Part shown: piece after piece, positions 38,290 through 46,434 of the stretch | Layout: every line of letters begins with the position of its first letter | Position numbering within the stretch: position 1 is the stretch's first letter | Virus record (IMG/VR): IMGVR_UViG_3300046517_001051 | Coordinates: 1-64,000 of that record | Strand: one strand, 5' to 3' | Source: a virus | Length of the DNA stretch: 64,000 bases | Notes under the pieces: generated by a model | What the model saw: the letters and a program-made list of their open reading frames with translations, nothing else | Database searches by the model: none | Told to the model about the DNA's origin: nothing | Program-made: the position numbers and the translations under genes

Positions 38290-38561
38290 GACTTGATCAC
38301 CTCGTCGTTGCGCGGGTCGACCCAGACGGTCACAGACTTCGACTCAGGGAATGGGGTCTCGCAGAGCATCGCGATGAAGGCGCGACCGCGCTCGGTCAAC
38401 TCGTAAGTGTTGCTGCCGCAATCGTTCTTGCTCAGCAAGTCGCGATCGCTGAGCTGTATCGCGTAGTCGCGAGCGGTCTGCGATGACGGCTGAAACTCGC
38501 CGCCTTGCAATCCCTTGAAGCTCCAGAAGAGGATCTGGAAGTGCAGCGGAGTAAGTTTCAC
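38286..38561 (-). CDS. Winged-helix-like protein, 91 aa
   Basis: GTG at 38561 (GTGA). LTPLHFQILFWSFKGLQGGE, then a helix, then SNTYELTERGRAFIAMLCET: this is the layout of a small winged helix (helices, then a Y-x-LTxxGxxxI wing). A DNA-binding regulator is plausible. Confidence 0.55.
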   Translation of the reverse strand: MKLTPLHFQILFWSFKGLQGGEFQPSSQTARDYAIQLSDRDLLSKNDCGSNTYELTERGRAFIAMLCETPFPESKSVTVWVDPRNDEVIKS

Positions 38562-38641
38562 GACAGCGCCTCCCACCCCAGCATGAAGCTGGCGAGGCCG
38601 GTGATCAGCAGCTGGAACCAGAACGCGATTCGTCGTCTCAT
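38558..38641 (-). CDS. Micro membrane protein, 27 aa
   Basis: ATG at 38641, stop overlapping the next GTG (GTGA). MRRRIAFWFQLLITGLASFM is a basic start followed by one membrane helix. Support comes from exact packing between genes and a leader CTTTACAG like those before other first genes; it is too short for a firm call. Confidence 0.4.
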   Translation of the reverse strand: MRRRIAFWFQLLITGLASFMLGWEALS

Positions 38642-38658
38642 GTGAGTTACTGTAAAGA

Positions 38659-38964
38659 CTAAAGGACGGGGAAGTCCACCTCGGAGTGGACCGGCATGGG
38701 GTCGAGGTGCTTGGAGAGGAGCTGCCCGACGACAGGGGCGCCTTTGGGATGTCGCAATAGGTGCGCGCCGTCGTCGAGCAGCCACAAGGTGAAGTGCTGT
38801 TCACCGTCCGCATCGCGGAGGTCCCAGCAGAAGTAAGAGTCGGTGCGACCGGCGAGCACGGCAAGGTGCGGCTCGTCGGGATCCGCAGAGGCAACCACGA
38901 CAAGGTCCTGAGTCCGCGCGATGTGGCGGAGGGCCTTCTCAACCCAGGCGACGTTGGTCATCAT
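38659..38964 (-). CDS. Hypothetical protein, 101 aa
   Basis: ATG at 38964 (ATGATGA; the next ATG at 38961 is equally possible). An alpha/beta protein with LVVVASADPDEPHLAVLAGR and a Trp-rich middle. Function unknown. Confidence 0.55.
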   Translation of the reverse strand: MMTNVAWVEKALRHIARTQDLVVVASADPDEPHLAVLAGRTDSYFCWDLRDADGEQHFTLWLLDDGAHLLRHPKGAPVVGQLLSKHLDPMPVHSEVDFPVL

Positions 38965-39125
38965 CGCCAATCTCCGAGGACTAGCTCGCAGTTGTGCGCG
39001 ACGGCCCAGCGCATCGCTGCCTCCGGCGTCGAGAACCCATCCATGAGCACTTCCTCGGTCTTGATCGACCGGACGGCCCACTGGCCGTGCGTGCTGCGGA
39101 AGACGTATGCCGGGATGGTCCTCAC
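38961..39125 (-). CDS. Hypothetical protein, 54 aa
   Basis: GTG at 39125 (GTGA). A single small beta-beta-helix unit with a STPEAAMRWAVAHNCEL ending. Function unknown. Confidence 0.5.
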   Translation of the reverse strand: MRTIPAYVFRSTHGQWAVRSIKTEEVLMDGFSTPEAAMRWAVAHNCELVLGDWR

Positions 39126-39664
39126 GAGTTCTTCCTCTCGTAGTAACGGACCCTCGCCGCCCACTTCTTCGCGATCGTCTCGGCGCGCTTCAGCCGCGTC
39201 TCGGCGCGGGCGAGCATCTTCGCCGCGTGCGCTGCGCGCTCGGCCGGACGGTCGCGCACGGTGACCGGCTGCGGCTCGGGCTTGAGCCTGCCGTCGAGCC
39301 AGCCTGAGGTGATGACGAGGTTCGCCATGCGACGCTCCAGGTCGGCGTGCGCCTCGCAGTGCGGCAGCGAGCGAGGCTCAAGCGAGCGGAAGCACCAGTG
39401 TGACACCATATGAACGAGGTCACGCCAACCGGTGCCGTCCGGTCCCCAACCGCGGCGATCGACGTTGATGCGGAGCACGCCGGAGCGGACCCAAGAGTGA
39501 CGGTTGCCCGTCGTCTCCTCGATCTTCGCCGGGCACTTCACACCGGCCAGTCTGAACAACCGGCGTGCCGCAGTGCGGGCCTCGGCGAAGGTGAGTAGAG
39601 GAACGACCTCCGGCCAGGCGCTCTTCAGCGGCTCGTAGTTGGCTGCGATCGGGTTGTCGGTCAT
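39122..39664 (-). CDS. Hypothetical protein, 180 aa
   Basis: ATG at 39664 (ATGA). A middle part with VHMVSHWCFRSLEPRSLPHC and an earlier RINVDRRGWG gives a pattern close to small SprT/metalloprotease-like phage proteins (H..SH then a later H/C), but the HExxH motif is missing. The C-terminus is a basic coiled helix. Not assigned. Confidence 0.55.
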   Translation of the reverse strand: MTDNPIAANYEPLKSAWPEVVPLLTFAEARTAARRLFRLAGVKCPAKIEETTGNRHSWVRSGVLRINVDRRGWGPDGTGWRDLVHMVSHWCFRSLEPRSLPHCEAHADLERRMANLVITSGWLDGRLKPEPQPVTVRDRPAERAAHAAKMLARAETRLKRAETIAKKWAARVRYYERKNS

Positions 39665-39921
39665 GCGAAGGCCCTCACGCAGTGCGGGACGCCCTCGGCC
39701 TCGGCCTCGGTGCGATTCAGCATGACGATGTCGCGGACCTCATAGCTGTTCTTGGCCGCCCATTTCGTCACCTCTTGGTAGGCGTGGACACCGTTCATGT
39801 AGTAACGAACACACCACATCTGCATCGCCGACTGGATCTGCTTGTTGGCGGCGAACCGGTACTTGATGCGGAAGGGGAACCGGACGCTGGGGTCCGGAGA
39901 AATCGGGAGTTGAGTGCTCAC
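39661..39921 (-). CDS. Hypothetical protein, 86 aa
   Basis: GTG at 39921 (GTGA). Aromatic-rich (MWCVRYYMNGVHAYQEVTKW), two Cys. Function unknown. Confidence 0.5.
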   Translation of the reverse strand: MSTQLPISPDPSVRFPFRIKYRFAANKQIQSAMQMWCVRYYMNGVHAYQEVTKWAAKNSYEVRDIVMLNRTEAEAEGVPHCVRAFA

Positions 39922-40106
39922 GGCTCCTCCTGGCGCAGGACCTGCGCGGGGAGACCGATCTCGCGGGCGCGGACGACTGCCTTCGCGGCCTCGGCGGGGG
40001 TCTTGAAGACCTTGAACATCTCGCGCTTCTCAGGGCCGTAGGCGACCACGCGGCCCTCGCGCACGGCCTTCAGCGTGGTGCGGCGGAGTTGAGAGAGGGC
40101 CTTCAT
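39918..40106 (-). CDS. Hypothetical protein, 62 aa
   Basis: ATG at 40106 (ATGA). Basic N-terminus then GRVVAYGPEKREMFKVFKTP and a helix; plan similar to the 63-residue protein at 5377-5568. Function unknown. Confidence 0.5.
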   Translation of the reverse strand: MKALSQLRRTTLKAVREGRVVAYGPEKREMFKVFKTPAEAAKAVVRAREIGLPAQVLRQEEP

Positions 40107-40315
40107 GCGTGCACCTCCTCTGCCTTCTCGCGCAGCTTCTCGCGGGCGAACTTCACCAGCTCGTGGTAGCTGGGACCCTCGTCGTCGTAGCGGACGAGCA
40201 TCTCGACGGAGTTGAGGACGGTGGCGAGATCGTCGGTGCCGATCTCCTCGGCGATGCGGAAGGCCATCTCGTCGAACGCCTCAAGCTCTTGAGCGCTGAA
40301 GGGGCGGCGAATCAT
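40103..40315 (-). CDS. Hypothetical protein, first gene of the early-type block
   Basis: 70 residues from an ATG at 40315 preceded by ACAGGAG. Acidic and helical (AQELEAFDEMAFRIAEEIG). Its position right after the control region 40316-40440 makes it the first gene of the long small-gene operon. Function unknown. Confidence 0.55.
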   Translation of the reverse strand: MIRRPFSAQELEAFDEMAFRIAEEIGTDDLATVLNSVEMLVRYDDEGPSYHELVKFAREKLREKAEEVHA

Positions 40316-40440
40316 GTGAACTCCTGTAAGCGACTACTGTGAAGGTCGAGGGATTCGTCCCGCGACTCCGACAACGTTACCTAGATCGGCTCCCGGAGCA
40401 ACGCTATTTACAAGAAAGTTCTAAGTCTCGTATCTCCACG
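40316..40440 (-). promoter_or_regulatory. Control region of the early-type operon
   Basis: Non-coding. The block 40370-40422 matches 6772-6822: GACAACGtTACC, GATCGGCT, CGGAGCAACGCTA and CAAGAAAGTT in the same order. The minus strand contains TAACGTTG and TAGCGTTG as a spaced direct repeat. It stands before the first gene of a forty-gene run, so promoter/operator function is likely. Confidence 0.55.
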
Positions 40441-40602
40441 AGATTACGAGCGAAGAAAGTTCGCCGCCGGGCGGCCGGCGGGGCTCGAAGTCCTCGGACC
40501 TCCTATACGCCGATCTGCGGGCCGATCGTAGGGGGCCTACCGTTGGCCGGGGTGATCCGAGATCGTTGAGCGGCGGCCCCGTTCCGGCCGCCGCTTTTCG
40601 AC
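40441..40602. other. Intergenic region with GC-rich hairpins
   Basis: No gene seen. It contains GCCGCCGGGCGGCCGGCGG-like GC-rich sequence (about 40460-40480) and the strong hairpin listed at 40569-40598. It separates the late (tail fibre) block from the early-type block. Confidence 0.5.
40569..40598. terminator. Strong hairpin, terminator at end of late block
   Basis: AGCGGCGGCC (40569-40578) and GGCCGCCGCT (40586-40595) form a perfect 10-bp GC-rich stem with a 7-base loop, followed by TTT on the plus strand. It lies just behind the tailspike gene, so on the minus strand it probably ends late transcription even though no T-run follows in that direction. Confidence 0.6.
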
Positions 40603-43317
40603 CTAGATCGGCGGGCGAGAGGGGTCGCCACGGCCGCGCGATCCCGGTGCGATCGGCGCCCATTGCGTCTTCGGCATCGTCACGCTGCTGCCGGCGAGGC
40701 TCCCGCCGCTCACACGCGACGGCGGTGGCGCCGCCGTTGTGTCAGAAGGTAGGCCGAGAAAGCCCGTGCCCGCACCCACGGTGCCACCGCTCGCCGCGCT
40801 CACAGCTGCGGAGACGGTGTTGGACCAAGGACCGCGTCCGGCGAAGTTCGTCGCCGCGACCTGCATGTAGACGAGCGCACCGGGAAGCGACTGGAGCTGG
40901 TACGTCGTCGAGCCGCCACCGAGACCCGTAGTGACGATCGTCCAGTTGACCTGATCGGTGGACCATCGCACGTCGTAGCCAGTCGTCGAGTAGTTGCCGG
41001 TGTCGGTCCAGTTCACGTTGGCGCGGGCGATGCCGACGCCCAGCGCGCTCGTCGCCGTTGGCGCCGCCTCTGGAATCACCAGCGCATTGCTGAGGGCCGG
41101 CACGAGGTTGTCATAAGACCCCTTCATGCACCAGTCATAGATGTACTCAGCGGTCCAGAACTTGTTCCAAGCGCCGCGGCGATTCAGGGCACACTGTGCC
41201 ATCAAGTAAGTGACATTGCCGTTGCCTGGGCTCCGGAAGTTCGCGTAGTCGGTGACCCGCTTCTCCAGCGTGAACACCGGCGGGACGGAGAGGAACTGAG
41301 ACGTCACGTCGCTCGTGTTGCTGGCCCACGTCGCGTTCGTCCGGCCAACCGCGTTGAAGATGAACCAGTTGCCGTCCGCCATCACGCCGTTGTCGGCCGC
41401 GTTGCGCACGTAGTACGTGTTGCTCGCGAACGAGAAGCCGCCAGTCGGCGAGAACGCCTGCGACGACTTGAAGATGATGCACTCGTTGACGTACTTGAAC
41501 GCCCAGAGCACGCACCGCTGGAACGTGATCAGCCCATTGATCTGGTTGCCGTTCGAGAAGTTGACACACCCGTTCTGCGACTTCAGGACGGTGTCCTGGA
41601 ACGTGATCGCTCCACCGTGGAAGCTGCTGTTCAGCTGATACTGGATCTGCGACCCGGCATAGCTCGACATCACCTCGCCCGGCATCGCCGACCCGTTGTG
41701 CACATAGCGGTCGAGCAGCATCGTCGGGTTGTCGTGGGCCGAGCCCGTGCCGGAGTTCGGGCCACCGAGGTAGAGCGGGACGCCGCCACTACCCGCCAGG
41801 TCGATCTCGCCCGTGCCGTCGTTGAGCACATTGCGGTAGGTGATCGACTGTGTCGCCTGGACCACGGGGCTGCCGCCGCCGTTGTTCCACCAAGCGCCCT
41901 CGGCACCGGATCCGATCGGCGACATGATGATCACGCACCGGTCCATCAGGCCACCCGGGCGCAGCATCATCTGGTTGCCCATGCAGACGCAATTGCGGAT
42001 CACGAGCCCGGTGATCGTGCGCTGGATGTAGACGTTGTGGCGATACTGCGAGTTGTTCGAGTGTGGGATGATGTAGGCCGACGTCTGGCCAGGCTGCGCG
42101 CCGTAGTACCCGTTGTTCCAGTTCTCAGAGAGAGTCAGTGTCGTCGCAGTGTTGGTAGCGATCAGCCGCCACAGGCCCGCAACCACAACCGACCGACCGG
42201 TGTGCTCGTTGACTGTCCAGGCCTTGCCGGAGTCCGTGAGCGAGCCAGCGCCAGTCGCCGTCGAGGTGCCGCTGTCACGGTCATCGAACCCCGTCCTGAA
42301 GTAGCCGTTGTGATCAAAGACGCAATTCTCGATCACCAGGCTGTCGGTGTCACTAAAGATGACGCCAGACGGATACTGGCCCGCGCCGCTGTCGACGGCG
42401 TAACCGCCGCACTCCTGGATCGCGCTGTTGCGCAGCTTGAGACCGTTGATGCGTGCGACGTCCACACCATCCGCGTTGCCGACGGCGTAGATGCCGAAGT
42501 TGCAGTGCGCGATGTGCAGATCCTCGAACAGCCAGTTGGCCGCGGAGCCGGCCGTGTTCTGCGACAGCTCGATGCCGTGGAAGTTTCCGAGCTGCGCGCC
42601 GTTGGCGACGAAGTCGGCGTGCCGGGCCGCCGCAGTCGGCGATAGATCCAGCCCCTGGATGACCCACGTCGGGTTGTTCGTGTTCGTGTTGCAGTGGATG
42701 ATCGTGTGGCCGTCCGTCGAGCCATTGAAGATCGGCCTTGCAGTCGCCGGGTCGCCATACGAACCGAGGACGTTGGCGAACGCCGTCGACAGCGCGCCGT
42801 TCAAGTTCTTGTCGAAGACGCGCGAGGTGAACGTGCCGCCGCGCTTGAACAGGACGTGGTCTCCCCACGCCGCGGCGTTCGTCACCGTCAGCGGCGTCAG
42901 CTTCGGCCCTGACCCGTGACCAGTCGTCGTGTCGACGCCGGTGTTGCCGTCGTTGCCGGCCGGGTCCACGAACCACCGGCGAGCGCCGCCAGGCTTCTGA
43001 AGTGGCTCGGTCGTCCACGTCACGCCGTTGGCATCGGAGTAGGTGAACCGCGACGCCGCAGCATACTGCGGCTCGACGGCTGCGACCCAGGTGACGTCGC
43101 TGTTCAGCTTCGCCTGATAGTAGTACGCCGTCGCCGAGCTGTTTGTCAGTACGTCGTTGTAGACGTAGCCGGTGGTCGCGTTGGTGAACGTCGTCCACCC
43201 AGCCAATCCGTTGGCGTCTAGGCTCCGCCTGATGTCGACGGACGCCCCTGCGTGACCCTCCAAGACTACGTCGATGGAGGCACTGTTGCAGAGGGGAAGA
43301 ACCTTGGTGACTGCCAT
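40603..43317 (-). CDS. Tailspike with right-handed beta-helix and Fn3 domain
   Basis: 904 residues. Residues 1-110 form an N-terminal beta domain. WFVDPAGNDGNTGVDTTTGHG (split over 114-134) is the usual opening of phage pectate-lyase-like beta-helix proteins, and about 135-640 is rich in short turns with Asn/Gly and repeated I-N-C/H-C patterns (LVIENCVFDHNG, LVIRNCVCMGNQ), the rungs of a parallel beta-helix. An inserted module (about 360-410) resembles modules in two other proteins. A fibronectin type III domain lies at about 765-850 (TGYDVRWSTDQVNWTIV). It probably binds and may cut a host polysaccharide; no catalytic residues can be named. Confidence 0.75.
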   Translation of the reverse strand: MAVTKVLPLCNSASIDVVLEGHAGASVDIRRSLDANGLAGWTTFTNATTGYVYNDVLTNSSATAYYYQAKLNSDVTWVAAVEPQYAAASRFTYSDANGVTWTTEPLQKPGGARRWFVDPAGNDGNTGVDTTTGHGSGPKLTPLTVTNAAAWGDHVLFKRGGTFTSRVFDKNLNGALSTAFANVLGSYGDPATARPIFNGSTDGHTIIHCNTNTNNPTWVIQGLDLSPTAAARHADFVANGAQLGNFHGIELSQNTAGSAANWLFEDLHIAHCNFGIYAVGNADGVDVARINGLKLRNSAIQECGGYAVDSGAGQYPSGVIFSDTDSLVIENCVFDHNGYFRTGFDDRDSGTSTATGAGSLTDSGKAWTVNEHTGRSVVVAGLWRLIATNTATTLTLSENWNNGYYGAQPGQTSAYIIPHSNNSQYRHNVYIQRTITGLVIRNCVCMGNQMMLRPGGLMDRCVIIMSPIGSGAEGAWWNNGGGSPVVQATQSITYRNVLNDGTGEIDLAGSGGVPLYLGGPNSGTGSAHDNPTMLLDRYVHNGSAMPGEVMSSYAGSQIQYQLNSSFHGGAITFQDTVLKSQNGCVNFSNGNQINGLITFQRCVLWAFKYVNECIIFKSSQAFSPTGGFSFASNTYYVRNAADNGVMADGNWFIFNAVGRTNATWASNTSDVTSQFLSVPPVFTLEKRVTDYANFRSPGNGNVTYLMAQCALNRRGAWNKFWTAEYIYDWCMKGSYDNLVPALSNALVIPEAAPTATSALGVGIARANVNWTDTGNYSTTGYDVRWSTDQVNWTIVTTGLGGGSTTYQLQSLPGALVYMQVAATNFAGRGPWSNTVSAAVSAASGGTVGAGTGFLGLPSDTTAAPPPSRVSGGSLAGSSVTMPKTQWAPIAPGSRGRGDPSRPPI

Positions 43318-43320
43318 GAG

Positions 43321-43857
43321 CTAACTCCTTCGGCGGGACATCTCATTCAGCTGCGCAATCGCGGCGTCGTATTGCTTTCTCGGAACAACATCGTTCGTCG
43401 CGATGCAGTCCTCCAGAACTTTGATCACTCGTGCCTGCTCGGCTGATGCCTGCTCGGCCGCCGCGACGAACTCGTTGTGGTAGCCCTTGGCCATTACATC
43501 GCCGCGGTACATCTCGTCCTGGTAGGCGCGGAGTTTGTTCTCCGCGACTTTCTTCAGGCCCAGGTCCTTCTGTGATCGATGATTCGCGTTGTGCGCATCC
43601 TGCTCGTCCTTGTCCGCGTCATCGAGAAGGCACTGGAAGCATGACGCCATCCAGTCGACCGTCTCCACGGGGAGGACGTGGAGTCCATGCTTCTCTAGCA
43701 GATCCTTCACCTTCGCCTGAACCTCAGGCGAATCAAACGACGCGCGGCGCTCCGGTGTCAGCTCATGGTCAGTGAGGAAGCTCCCGACAAGGCGATGCTC
43801 CGCCAGCTGCCGGATCTGCCGGCGGGCCGCCATCTGCAGTGATCGTCGGAATGCCAT
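43321..43857 (-). CDS. Helical hypothetical protein, 178 aa
   Basis: ATG at 43857. Long charged helices with several Gln/Ala runs (AAAEQASAEQARVIKVLEDC), three Cys. It lies between a beta-stranded virion protein and the tailspike gene, where fibre-assembly chaperones often occur; this is a positional guess. Confidence 0.5.
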   Translation of the reverse strand: MAFRRSLQMAARRQIRQLAEHRLVGSFLTDHELTPERRASFDSPEVQAKVKDLLEKHGLHVLPVETVDWMASCFQCLLDDADKDEQDAHNANHRSQKDLGLKKVAENKLRAYQDEMYRGDVMAKGYHNEFVAAAEQASAEQARVIKVLEDCIATNDVVPRKQYDAAIAQLNEMSRRRS

Positions 43858-43858
43858 G

Positions 43859-44644
43859 TTAGGCGCTCGGCCCCGAGGCGTTCCAAGGATCGAACTCAAC
43901 GTAAACGCGGATGCGGCCGGTGATCGCGGTGCCGCCGGGCTGCTGGAACCGAAGGCACATGCCCGCGGAGCAGTCGAGCTTGAGGTCGCGGTAGTCCAGC
44001 GGCCACGTCACGCCGTTGGCGACGAGCGTGTTGCACTGCCACTCGTGGAGCAGCTCGCCGCCCGTCACGTCCGCCACCGTCGAGGCGACCGTCGCGATGC
44101 GCGTGCTGTAGACGCCGAGGTGGCGCAGCGACACGAGATTGGCAACAGGATTTCCAATCTGCGTTGCGCCGACGACGCCCGTGATGTTGACGTAGCGACC
44201 GTCGCGCATGCCCGCCGCCGTGATCGTGTAGGCGTCGGTGTTCTTCGTGAAGAACGGGAAGGGGTCGTGGTTGATGACCGTCGCCGTGTTCGTCGAGATC
44301 GGCCGCGCCAGGCCCTTGTTCAGGCCGGTCGTGTAGAGGATCATCGAGCCGTTCCACTTGCCGACCGTCAGGCCTGACGTGTTGGTGACGACGTCCGTGC
44401 CGTCCGACGTCGCCGTGCTAGACACGCTGCCGCCGGTGAACTCGAACAGCTGCGTCGGGTCCCAGACGGACAGCAGCAAGCTCTGCGCGTCGATGATGTT
44501 CGTGGTGATGCGCCGGATGGTGCCGGGGCAAGCTGCCACGACCGTCGCGCCGGCGACACGAGCGCCGGGGAAGAGGAAGAAACCGTCATCAGCGGCGGCG
44601 GTGAATGCAATCGTCGCCGCGGTCACGGAAAGGCAGGTGTTCAT
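43859..44644 (-). CDS. Virion protein with repeated beta module
   Basis: 261 residues, ATG at 44644 (ATGA). Beta-rich with a module TVGKWNGSMILYTTGLNKGL, then ARPISTNTATVINHDPFP, which closely resembles SDGLITMTSGTNNGKSRKV and TATTINHDPFA in the adaptor-spike protein (59923-62361). The C-terminus (GRIRVYVEFDPWNASG) is strand-rich. Likely a tail-fibre-associated structural protein. Confidence 0.55.
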   Translation of the reverse strand: MNTCLSVTAATIAFTAAADDGFFLFPGARVAGATVVAACPGTIRRITTNIIDAQSLLLSVWDPTQLFEFTGGSVSSTATSDGTDVVTNTSGLTVGKWNGSMILYTTGLNKGLARPISTNTATVINHDPFPFFTKNTDAYTITAAGMRDGRYVNITGVVGATQIGNPVANLVSLRHLGVYSTRIATVASTVADVTGGELLHEWQCNTLVANGVTWPLDYRDLKLDCSAGMCLRFQQPGGTAITGRIRVYVEFDPWNASGPSA

Positions 44645-44895
44645 GGGGCCACATTGAGGGTTAGGGACAGGGACTTGCCGGCGGATTCGGCGATAACGCC
44701 GACGGTCGCGTCGCTTGGTACTTGGAACGTATGCGAGCGGTTGCCCGCGTCCTCGTAGGTCCAACCGGTTCCACCGGAAGGCATCCACGCGAGGTTGGCA
44801 TGGAAGGGGAACGGCGCGCCAGCACCGACGGTGATCGTCACCGTTCCTCCCTTGGCGCACGGGTCAGGGAACTGCGAGAACCATTGAGGTGCCAT
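44641..44895 (-). CDS. Small beta protein, 84 aa
   Basis: ATG at 44895 (TAATG). Eight or more short strands with PFPFHANLAWMPSGGTGW and ending SLSLTLNVAP; Ig-like size and composition. Probably a small structural or decoration protein. Confidence 0.5.
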   Translation of the reverse strand: MAPQWFSQFPDPCAKGGTVTITVGAGAPFPFHANLAWMPSGGTGWTYEDAGNRSHTFQVPSDATVGVIAESAGKSLSLTLNVAP

Positions 44896-45257
44896 TACTT
44901 CTTCGCCTCCTCGGCGAGGTTGGCCAGGGCGATTCGTGCGGTCATCCCGTCATGCGTCTCCGCTCGACCAGCGATCTTGAGTGCTCGGAATGCGCGAGTA
45001 GAGACGAGTTCGTAGACCCTGGCCGCCGCGACCCCTGGATTGATACCGGCCTCCGCCTCATCACAGGCACGCTCGAATGGCAACGACTCAGCGCGGATGC
45101 CGTCCCAAGCAGCGGCACCGATAGCGGCACAGCAACACGCAAGGATCATGACGACAGGCCAACTGCGCTTCGCGCGTCGCATGAACTCGACCGCGAGGGT
45201 GACGGACATTGCCATTGCCGTGGCCCATCCCACGAGCATCACGAGCTTGTCGGTCAT
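44895..45257 (-). CDS. Membrane protein with two helices, holin candidate
   Basis: 120 residues from an ATG at 45257 (AGGGG upstream); a GTG at 45275 would overlap the PAS gene stop and also has a good site. Two membrane helices (LVMLVGWATAMAMSVTLAVE and WPVVMILACCCAAIGAAAW) precede a soluble helical part. Two helices plus position among late genes fit a class II holin, but no lysin is beside it. Confidence 0.5.
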   Translation of the reverse strand: MTDKLVMLVGWATAMAMSVTLAVEFMRRAKRSWPVVMILACCCAAIGAAAWDGIRAESLPFERACDEAEAGINPGVAAARVYELVSTRAFRALKIAGRAETHDGMTARIALANLAEEAKK

Positions 45258-45274
45258 GCCTCGCCCCTGGACCA

Positions 45275-45658
45275 CTACATCACCCTGCTGCTGAGGTCGA
45301 AGATGACGGCCAGAACACCGCGCGTCCCGCTGAGCGTCCCGCGAACGAGCCAGATGTTCACCGGCAGCGCCGTCCCGTCCTTGCGGAGTGCGGACAGCGG
45401 CTTGCCGCCTGCCATCAGCTCGCCGCCAGGATCAGTTGTCAACTTGGCCCGGTTTGCCGGATGCTGGTCGCGCAACTCCGGCGGCACGAGTTGATCGACG
45501 CACATGCCGCGCAACTCGTTGTACTCCGTGTACCCGAATAGCCTCTCGGCCGCCGCATTGTGCCAGAGGATCGTTCCTGCCGCTCCACCGTCGACGAATA
45601 GCGCCGGAAGTCGGTCGGCCATCATCTTGGCCACGTCGCCGTCGAAGATGGGGATCAT
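45275..45658 (-). CDS. Stand-alone PAS domain protein
   Basis: 127 residues from an ATG at 45658 (ATGA). Residues about 14-125 form one PAS domain: LPALFVDGGAAGTILWHNAA, AAERLFGYTEYNELRGMCVD, LVPPELRDQHPANR, then LSALRKDGTALPVNIWLVRG and LAVIFDLSSR. This is the standard PAS order (I.yvN.a.e.lfGy....eG.....L.p.....h......+.DG..........). There is no kinase or output domain. PAS domains sense redox, light or small ligands; a lone one in a virion-gene cluster is unusual. Confidence 0.85.
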   Translation of the reverse strand: MIPIFDGDVAKMMADRLPALFVDGGAAGTILWHNAAAERLFGYTEYNELRGMCVDQLVPPELRDQHPANRAKLTTDPGGELMAGGKPLSALRKDGTALPVNIWLVRGTLSGTRGVLAVIFDLSSRVM

Positions 45659-46059
45659 GATTGAGGAGGAGTCGTTCTGATTGGGACAGGGACCGCCGCA
45701 GCAACCAGCCGTTCCAGCAGCGTGCACTTCTCGGCGAGCAGTTTGTTGTTCTCGTAGGTCAGGTCATGGCGCGATCTTTCCTGCCTGGTGAGTTCTTCTT
45801 GGAACTTGTCTTTCTCGGCGCGCCACTGCTGCTCGCGATCCTGATTGGCTCTGTGCAGGTTCTCCAGGTCGACGCGACAACCGGTGAGTTCCAGCCGACA
45901 CCGCTTCTCGCTGTCCTTCAGGGAGGCTACCTCAGTGTGGGTCACACTGACCGCAGCCTTGGTATGCTTCGCGTCGCGAAGGTCGCGGGCGCGAAGCCAA
46001 CCGAAGAGCGCTACGAACGCGCCCATGATAGAAGGAAGGATGAGATCGGTGGTCGGCAT
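45655..46059 (-). CDS. Membrane anchor plus coiled coil, i-spanin-like
   Basis: 134 residues from an ATG at 46059 (TAATG). One N-terminal membrane helix (LILPSIMGAFVALFGWLRAR) followed by a coiled coil of about 80 residues (about 35-115). This topology is that of inner-membrane spanins (Rz-like). No small lipoprotein overlaps it, so partner and role are uncertain. Confidence 0.55.
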   Translation of the reverse strand: MPTTDLILPSIMGAFVALFGWLRARDLRDAKHTKAAVSVTHTEVASLKDSEKRCRLELTGCRVDLENLHRANQDREQQWRAEKDKFQEELTRQERSRHDLTYENNKLLAEKCTLLERLVAAAVPVPIRTTPPQS

Positions 46060-46427
46060 TACGTGATCCCGATCTCGCCTTCACCCTGGATGGTGAGCGA
46101 CGTGCCCGCAGATGCACCGCCGACGAGCACGTCAGTGGTCTCCAGTCGCAAGAGTCCGAACCAGTTGAACGTCGAGTTGGCCGCGATACTGTAGGCAGTC
46201 CCGATGACTTCGGTGCCCGCTACGTTGCCGGCCGATGCACCGAGCCAGAGCGAGAACGTCACGGGGCCCGCCGTCTTGTTGACGATGCTGATGTGGCGCA
46301 GCACGATGTAGGCGCCGGACGATCCTGCGTTCGTGCCACCCGCCGCAGTCGTCGGCTTCAGGATGTCCGTGGTGAGCGTGGCCGACATTGCCACCGGACC
46401 GAAACGAAAGATCTTGTTCGCTGCCAT
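46059..46427 (-). CDS. Small virion beta protein, 122 aa
   Basis: ATG at 46427. Beta-rich with IVLRHISIVNKTAGPVTFSL, AYSIAANSTFNWFGLLRLET: the common small phage tail-associated fold with 'hiv N.t......t.S..........yyd..ip.n...'. Lies behind the collagen-like fibre. Likely a structural or fibre-tip protein. Confidence 0.6.
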   Translation of the reverse strand: MAANKIFRFGPVAMSATLTTDILKPTTAAGGTNAGSSGAYIVLRHISIVNKTAGPVTFSLWLGASAGNVAGTEVIGTAYSIAANSTFNWFGLLRLETTDVLVGGASAGTSLTIQGEGEIGIT

Positions 46428-46434
46428 GAGTTCC

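Noticed and set aside
38286-38942. Long frame starting at 38942 for the winged-helix-like gene
   Set aside because: The upstream part is a shadow of other genes; the GTG at 38561 in a GTGA overlap is the likely start.
39122-39664. SprT-like metalloprotease
   Set aside because: No HExxH motif; only loosely placed His and Cys residues.
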